From JAICLV01 sp036380925 (GTDB lineage: Bacteria > Actinomycetota > Actinomycetes > Acidothermales > Acidothermaceae), in the NCBI GenBank assembly GCA_036380925.1, contig DASVDW010000183.1:1-43245 (forward strand): a stretch of DNA of 43,245 nt. The letters run 5' to 3'. Of the stretch, positions 39,966 through 43,245 are shown piece by piece (the first letter of the stretch is position 1; every line of letters starts with the position of its first letter). A program made the translations under genes and the position numbers. Under the pieces are notes generated by a model. It searched no databases, was not told the DNA's origin, and was given only the letters and a program-made list of their open reading frames with translations.

Positions 39966-40043
39966 CGACCCCCGGGCGGTTGCCGCTCGCACCGGTCGCG
40001 GCGCGGGCGGGCCGGCTGGACGATGTCCGGCACCCGGGGGTCG
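39966..40043. repeat. 11-bp inverted repeat enclosing a GC-rich segment
   Basis: CGACCCCCGGG (39966-39976) and CCCGGGGGTCG (40033-40043) are perfectly complementary with 56 bases between. It could fold into a long-range RNA stem on either strand or be chance in GC-rich DNA. Confidence 0.4.
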
Positions 40044-40048
40044 GATGA

Positions 40049-40122
40049 CTACCTTGGTTTAGCCAGCGCCATCAGGCGTCGGCCGTGGAAGCACGTCCGA
40101 AAGGACGGCGGCTAGCTGGTAG
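40049..40122 (+). ncRNA. Candidate structured RNA element
   Basis: Possible closing stems are CUACC (40049-40053) with GGUAG (40118-40122), and UAGCC (40060-40064) with GGCUA (40110-40114). Inside are GCGCC-AUCA-GGCGU (40066-40079) and CGUCC-GAAA-GGACG (40094-40107), the latter with a GNRA loop. It matches no riboswitch class I can recall, and strand is not certain. Confidence 0.25.
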
Positions 40123-40150
40123 CCACCTCACGCGTCCGTTTGTCACACAT
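40112..40150 (-). CDS. 12-codon frame behind a full Shine-Dalgarno
   Basis: AAGGAGGT (complement of 40161-40168) stands 10 nt before an ATG at 40150 that encodes MCDKRTREVATS and stops at TAG. The site is strong, the frame tiny. It may be a regulatory upstream peptide without a visible downstream gene, or chance. Confidence 0.25.
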   Translation of the reverse strand: MCDKRTREVATS

Positions 40151-40400
40151 TCGTCGGACCACCTCCTTCCTCGTGTCCCACCACGGTAACCGCGGGTCAT
40201 GGCCGGGGCAATCAAGTTAGGAGATTGTGTCGGCGTCCGACCGAATGCGATCAGCGGCCTCGCGTGGGCATGGGCGCGGGCGGCCGCGTGGCGGGCGCCA
40301 TCTTCGTGCCGAACCCCAACCTTGATACTGCGGATGGCCCGGTGGCCAATCACCCCATCGGCCGGTCATTGGCACTTATCGCCCTGCCGATCATCAAATC

Positions 40401-40535
40401 GTGAGCACCCAGATGGAGTTGGCCGAAGACACGCCGATGCGTCTCCTTGCGGAGGGGCTGCCGTTGTCGTTGCTATGGGACCTGGTCGACCCGAACGGTC
40501 CGGCCAGCGAGGATCTCCTCCGGCACGAGAGCTGA
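40401..40535 (+). CDS. 44-aa acidic small protein
   Basis: The GTG at 40401 starts MSTQMELAED; the core MRLLAEGLPLSLLWDLVDPN is followed by GPASEDLLRHES and TGA. The pattern of a Leu-rich GLPLSLLxDLxxPxGPxS segment looks like small conserved proteins I associate with actinomycetes, but I cannot name a family. No ribosome-binding site precedes it, so a leaderless mRNA or a later ATG (40413 or 40437) is possible. It lies 89 bp before nur in the same direction. Confidence 0.55.
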   Translation: MSTQMELAEDTPMRLLAEGLPLSLLWDLVDPNGPASEDLLRHES

Positions 40536-40611
40536 CCTCGCCACGGTCGGTCGTCTCGAGAGATTACTCACGCGCGATTGTCGGCAGAATCGGCGGACCT
40601 TGCCACGCGCC

Positions 40612-40617
40612 TAAACT
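40612..40617 (+). promoter_or_regulatory. -10 element of nur
   Basis: TAAACT lies 7 nt before the nur GTG, which would make the transcript leaderless. A convincing -35 is not visible, and no TTGCAA box occurs here, so autoregulation through a standard Nur box is not indicated. Confidence 0.4.
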
Positions 40618-40624
40618 GGCTGGC

Positions 40625-41074
40625 GTGAGCGCGCCGAGGGAAGTCGAGGAAGCCGGGCAGGGCGGCTGGCAGGGCCAGCTGCGTGCCAAGGGCTACCGGC
40701 TCACCCCGCAGCGCCAACTCGTGCTCGAGGCGATCGCCGCGCTCGGTCATGCCACCGCCGAGGACATCTTGTCGCAGGTCCGCGAAACCGCGAGTGGCGT
40801 CAACATCTCGACGGTCTACCGGACACTCGATCTCCTTGAAGAGCTCGCACTCGTCACGCACACTCACCTCGGTCACGGCGCGCCGACCTACCACGTGGCG
40901 GACGACGCGGAGCACGTGCACTTGGTGTGCCGATCATGCGGTGCGATCTCCGAGGTGTCGCCGGACGTCGTGGCGGCCACCGTTGACCGGCTTGCCGCTG
41001 ACCACGGCTTTGAGGCGGACGTACATCATTTCGCGGTGTTCGGCAGGTGCGCCGCTTGCCGAGGAGCCACATGA
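40625..41074 (+). CDS. nur: Nickel-uptake regulator Nur (Fur family)
   Basis: A 149-aa Fur-family repressor. The DNA-binding part GYRLTPQRQLVLEAI, then GVNISTVYRTLDLLEELALV, and the metal region HLGHGAPTYHVADDAEHVHL are almost superimposable on Streptomyces coelicolor Nur as I recall it. The structural Zn site has Cys102-x2-Cys105 and Cys142-x2-Cys145; His81, His84, His90, His97, His99 and His134-135 are available for Ni. A perfect Nur box controls the NiCoT gene in this window. The GTG at 40625 is used, and the stop overlaps ygfZ (ATGA), an arrangement known from Streptomyces. Confidence 0.92.
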   Translation: MSAPREVEEAGQGGWQGQLRAKGYRLTPQRQLVLEAIAALGHATAEDILSQVRETASGVNISTVYRTLDLLEELALVTHTHLGHGAPTYHVADDAEHVHLVCRSCGAISEVSPDVVAATVDRLAADHGFEADVHHFAVFGRCAACRGAT

Positions 41075-42111
41075 GCGAATATCGAAGCCCGTTGCTCGAT
41101 CGGCCTGGAGCCGTTCCCGCTGACCCTCCTGACGCCGGTGTCGCCGCGCATTATGGCGATCCGATCCGCGAGCAGCGACATTTGGCCGCCGTCGCCGGGA
41201 TGGTCGACTTGTCGCATCGCGACGTGGTTCGGGTGAGCGGCCCCGACCGACTGTCGTGGTTGCATAATCTGACCACGCAACGACTCGACAAACTCGCGCC
41301 CGGTGTAGGCGCGGAGGCGTTGGTGTTGAGCCCGCAAGGCCACGTTGAGCATCACCTGCTGCTCGTCGACGACGGAGAGGCGACGTGGGTTCAAGTCGAG
41401 CCCGGCGCCGCCGCGCCGCTTGTCGAGTTCCTTAACTCCATGCGGTTCATGCTCCGCGTCGAGGTTGCCGATGTCACCGCCGATTGGGCGATTGTTTGGC
41501 AGCCGACGCGGGAGCCGCATCCTGAATTTCTGACGCGGGTCGACCCGCAAGGCGACGCTGCGGCCGGTCGTCAGGTCTTCGTGCCACGGGCCCAGCTGAC
41601 CGAATTCGCAGACCGGGCAGGGGATCTCATCGGCGTCTCGGCCTTGGAGGCGGTCAGAGTCGAGGCTGGCCGGCCCCGATTCGGGTTGGAGACCGACCAC
41701 CGCACGATACCGCACGAGCTCGGCTGGATCGGCGGTGCCGTCGTCCTCGACAAGGGCTGTTATCGAGGGCAAGAAACCGTTGCGCACGTGGCCAATCTCG
41801 GTCGGCCGCCGCGGCGGTTGGTGCGGCTGCACCTCGACGGCAGCGTGCGCGAGACGCTGCCTGCTCCTGGCGCCGAAATCTTCGTCGACGGTTCCGCGGT
41901 CGGACGGGTGACGACGTCCGCGTATCACCATGAGCTCGGGCCGATCGCGCTGGCCGTCGTCAAGTACATGACGCCGGACGACGCCGCCGCCGTGGTGGGC
42001 GCCGACGGCGCTGGCGTGGCGGCGTCGATTGAAGCGGTGGTCGAAAGAGACACCACCGCCCGACCGGGCCAGGCCGCGCGGTCGGCGTTTCGTGGCCGGT
42101 CGTTGCTCTAG
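41071..42111 (+). CDS. ygfZ: YgfZ/GcvT-type folate-binding protein
   Basis: A 346-aa protein of the GcvT-like fold that supports iron-sulfur cluster assembly or repair through tetrahydrofolate. The diagnostic motif K-G-C-Y-R-G-Q-E is in LDKGCYRGQETVAHV at about residue 229-240. Earlier motifs LSHRDVVRVSGPDRLSWLHN and LSPQGHVEHH also fit. The ATG at 41071 overlaps the nur stop. The stop TAG and the dtd stop overlap tail to tail in CTAG. Confidence 0.92.
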   Translation: MSEYRSPLLDRPGAVPADPPDAGVAAHYGDPIREQRHLAAVAGMVDLSHRDVVRVSGPDRLSWLHNLTTQRLDKLAPGVGAEALVLSPQGHVEHHLLLVDDGEATWVQVEPGAAAPLVEFLNSMRFMLRVEVADVTADWAIVWQPTREPHPEFLTRVDPQGDAAAGRQVFVPRAQLTEFADRAGDLIGVSALEAVRVEAGRPRFGLETDHRTIPHELGWIGGAVVLDKGCYRGQETVAHVANLGRPPRRLVRLHLDGSVRETLPAPGAEIFVDGSAVGRVTTSAYHHELGPIALAVVKYMTPDDAAAVVGADGAGVAASIEAVVERDTTARPGQAARSAFRGRSLL

Positions 42112-42533
42112 ACGTCGAGCAGGATCGTCACCGGGCCGTCGTTGACGAGCGCGACCTGCATGGGCGCGCCGAACCTTCCCGTCGCGACCTCAGCGCCAAG
42201 CGCGCGTAGCTCGGAGACGACCGCTTCAACGAGCGGTTCGGCAACGTCACCTGGAGCGGCCTGGCTCCACGACGGACGTCGTCCTTTGCTTGTGTCGGCG
42301 TACAGGGTGAACTGGCTGACCACCAGTAGCGGCGCTCCGACGTCGGCACACGACTTCTCGTCATCGAGGATTCGCAAGGTGTGAAGCTTTCTTGCCAGGG
42401 CGCGCGACTGCTCTGGTGTGTCGGCATGCGTGACGCCGACAAGGACGGCAAGGCCGGGTTTGCTGAGCTCGCCGACGATCTCGTCAGCAACGATGACGCG
42501 TGCCGCGCTCACTCGCTGGACGACGGCTCGCAC
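42108..42533 (-). CDS. dtd: D-aminoacyl-tRNA deacylase
   Basis: A 141-aa proofreading enzyme that hydrolyses D-aminoacyl-tRNA. The start MRAVVQRVSAARV, the SQFTLYADTSKGRRPSW motif (SQxTL) and the NDGPVTILLDV end (the GP cis-Pro motif) are all present, at the normal length. The GTG at 42533 is used. The 3' end overlaps ygfZ by four bases (CTAG), so transcription of the two converges. Confidence 0.95.
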   Translation of the reverse strand: MRAVVQRVSAARVIVADEIVGELSKPGLAVLVGVTHADTPEQSRALARKLHTLRILDDEKSCADVGAPLLVVSQFTLYADTSKGRRPSWSQAAPGDVAEPLVEAVVSELRALGAEVATGRFGAPMQVALVNDGPVTILLDV

Positions 42534-42553
42534 ATGCTCATCGTCGCACGCGG

Positions 42554-43245
42554 TTAGCGGCCGAAGAGTCCGCGCTTCTTCTTCGGTGGCGCCGCGGCGA
42601 CGGGACGGGCGCTCGGCGCCGGACGAATCGGCATCGGGCTGGACGGCTCGTCTTCGAAACCGAGGCTCGACAACTCGCGTAGCAGGGACGCGGTGTCGGT
42701 GAGATCACGCTGGACGATCGGCTCGGGCAGTGCGTCGTCCGCTTGCTCTTCGTCGTGCGCATGCTCGGATTCGGCCTGCTGCGTCAGCGTGGTGGCTCCG
42801 GTCCGGCTGAACTCCGTCAACATCGCACTCGCCGAGGCCAGACGCCCAGGATCGACGGCGGCTAGCCGAGCGGCCTCCTCCGCCGCCGCTTGCTCCGCCG
42901 CGGCTCGTGCGGCCGCACGTTCGGCGGCCGCCCGCTCTGCCGCCGCTTGCTCAGCGGCTTGCGCGGCCATGAGTTGCTCGACGGCGAGAATTCGCTGGGC
43001 CTCGGCTCGTTCGGCAGCCAGCCGTTCGGCTTCGATCCGTTCGGCTTCGATCCGTTCGGCTTCGATCCGTTCGGCTTCGAGCCGTTCGGCTTCGGCGCGG
43101 GCGGCTTCTTCGGCGGCGAGTCGTTCCGCCTCCAGGCGTTCGGCTTCGAGCCGCTCAGCTTCGAGCCGTTCGGCTTCGAGCCGTTCTGCTTCGAGCCGTT
43201 CTGCTTCGAGCCGTTCGGCCTCCAGCCGATCTGCTTCGAGGCGTT
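42554..43245 (-). CDS. Long charged-helix protein, C-terminal part
   Basis: The 5' end lies beyond the window; 229 residues are visible. The first 75 or so are pentapeptide repeats R-L/I-E-A-E, predicting a continuous charged helix or coiled coil, followed by Ala/Glu-rich helix (AAAERAAAERAAARAAAEQ). A less repetitive region follows with TASLLRELSSLGFEDEP, and a basic end KKKRGLFGR. It may be a scaffold or spacer protein; I do not recognise a family. The stop is 20 bp before the dtd start, so the two could be co-transcribed. Confidence 0.75.
   Translation of the reverse strand, partial: RLEADRLEAERLEAERLEAERLEAERLEAERLEAERLEAERLAAEEAARAEAERLEAERIEAERIEAERIEAERLAAERAEAQRILAVEQLMAAQAAEQAAAERAAAERAAARAAAEQAAAEEAARLAAVDPGRLASASAMLTEFSRTGATTLTQQAESEHAHDEEQADDALPEPIVQRDLTDTASLLRELSSLGFEDEPSSPMPIRPAPSARPVAAAPPKKKRGLFGR
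43016..43245 (-). repeat. 15-bp tandem repeat array coding for R-L-E-A-E
   Basis: Units such as GAACGGCTCGAAGCC recur about a dozen times with one break at around 43090-43120. Eight RLEAE-type units run from the window edge, then three to four RIEAE/RLEAE units. The array continues off the window. Confidence 0.9.

Larger units (their letters stand above)
39930..40400. other. 471-bp stretch without a convincing long gene
   Basis: Between the palindrome and the small gene at 40401 I see inverted repeats (39966-40043), a hairpin-rich patch (40049-40122) and a 12-codon frame on the minus strand (40112-40150), listed separately. The longer open frames here lack ribosome-binding sites and give no recognisable protein. 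Confidence 0.6.

Noticed and set aside
40066..40080. CTGATG on the minus strand as a hammerhead ribozyme core
   Set aside because: The required GAAA and the third core segment are not in the right positions.
43016..43245. Regular short repeats that could suggest a CRISPR array
   Set aside because: Units are 15 bp, contiguous without spacers, and in frame with a coding sequence.

Overview
The window is high-GC DNA with short intergenic gaps, frequent GTG and TTG starts, and many ATGA, GTGA or TGATG stop-start overlaps. Several families in it are typical of, or largely confined to, Actinomycetota: a mycothiol-type ArsC, DUF1876, DUF3097, DUF3817, the SseC-type DUF1416 protein, SHOCT, and the nickel regulator Nur next to ygfZ and dtd. 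I read it as a chromosomal segment of an actinomycete; the genus cannot be told. I see no rRNA, tRNA, CRISPR array, insertion sequence or phage genes.

Layout: 1-574 is the 3' end of a phosphotriesterase-family metallohydrolase. 705-2453 is a leftward arsenic operon (a small Cys-rich protein, Acr3 efflux pump, ArsC). 2546-9518 is a LacI-controlled sugar operon (binding lipoprotein, two permeases, an intracellular SGNH esterase, sucrose phosphorylase) with no ATPase gene of its own. 9657-12499 holds a trypsin-like protease and a leftward run of small stress-like and lipoprotein genes. 12558-15721 holds a methyltransferase coupled to a membrane protein that fuses a CDP-alcohol phosphatidyltransferase to a sulfatase/LtaS-like domain. 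15822-17064 is a second arsenic locus, divergent arsM and arsR, with the same tandem operator as the first. 17155-18545 is a sigma factor and its membrane partner; 18984-20549 is a membrane PP2C phosphatase.

20589-26404 is a LacI-controlled hexuronate/aldonate operon (an internally shortened IolB-like cupin, ManD, UxaA, a UxuB-like reductase). 26413-27552 is a NiCoT nickel transporter under a perfect Nur box; the matching regulator Nur is at 40625-41074. 27824-32098 is a co-directional run starting with a flavin-based redox module (haem/FAD reductase, FMN-binding protein, ApbE), then a channel-like membrane protein and DUF3097. 32105-34799 is a leftward membrane-protein run including CorA. 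34851-36166 is a second sigma/anti-sigma pair. 37241-39136 is a sulfur operon (thioredoxin-like gene upstream, Cys-rich leader peptide, DUF4395, rhodanese, SseC) closed by strong hairpins. 39218-42533 has a nitrobindin with an overlapping membrane microprotein, a 24-bp perfect palindrome, a poorly coding and structured stretch, a small acidic protein, Nur, YgfZ and Dtd. The window ends inside a gene for a long charged-helix protein built on 15-bp tandem repeats.

Main themes: metal(loid) handling (arsenic in two co-regulated loci, nickel with its regulator, Mg via CorA), sugar and sugar-acid catabolism under two LacI regulators, and envelope redox or sulfur chemistry. Several genes shorter than 60 codons, chosen by ribosome-binding site, overlap or codon phase, are listed.
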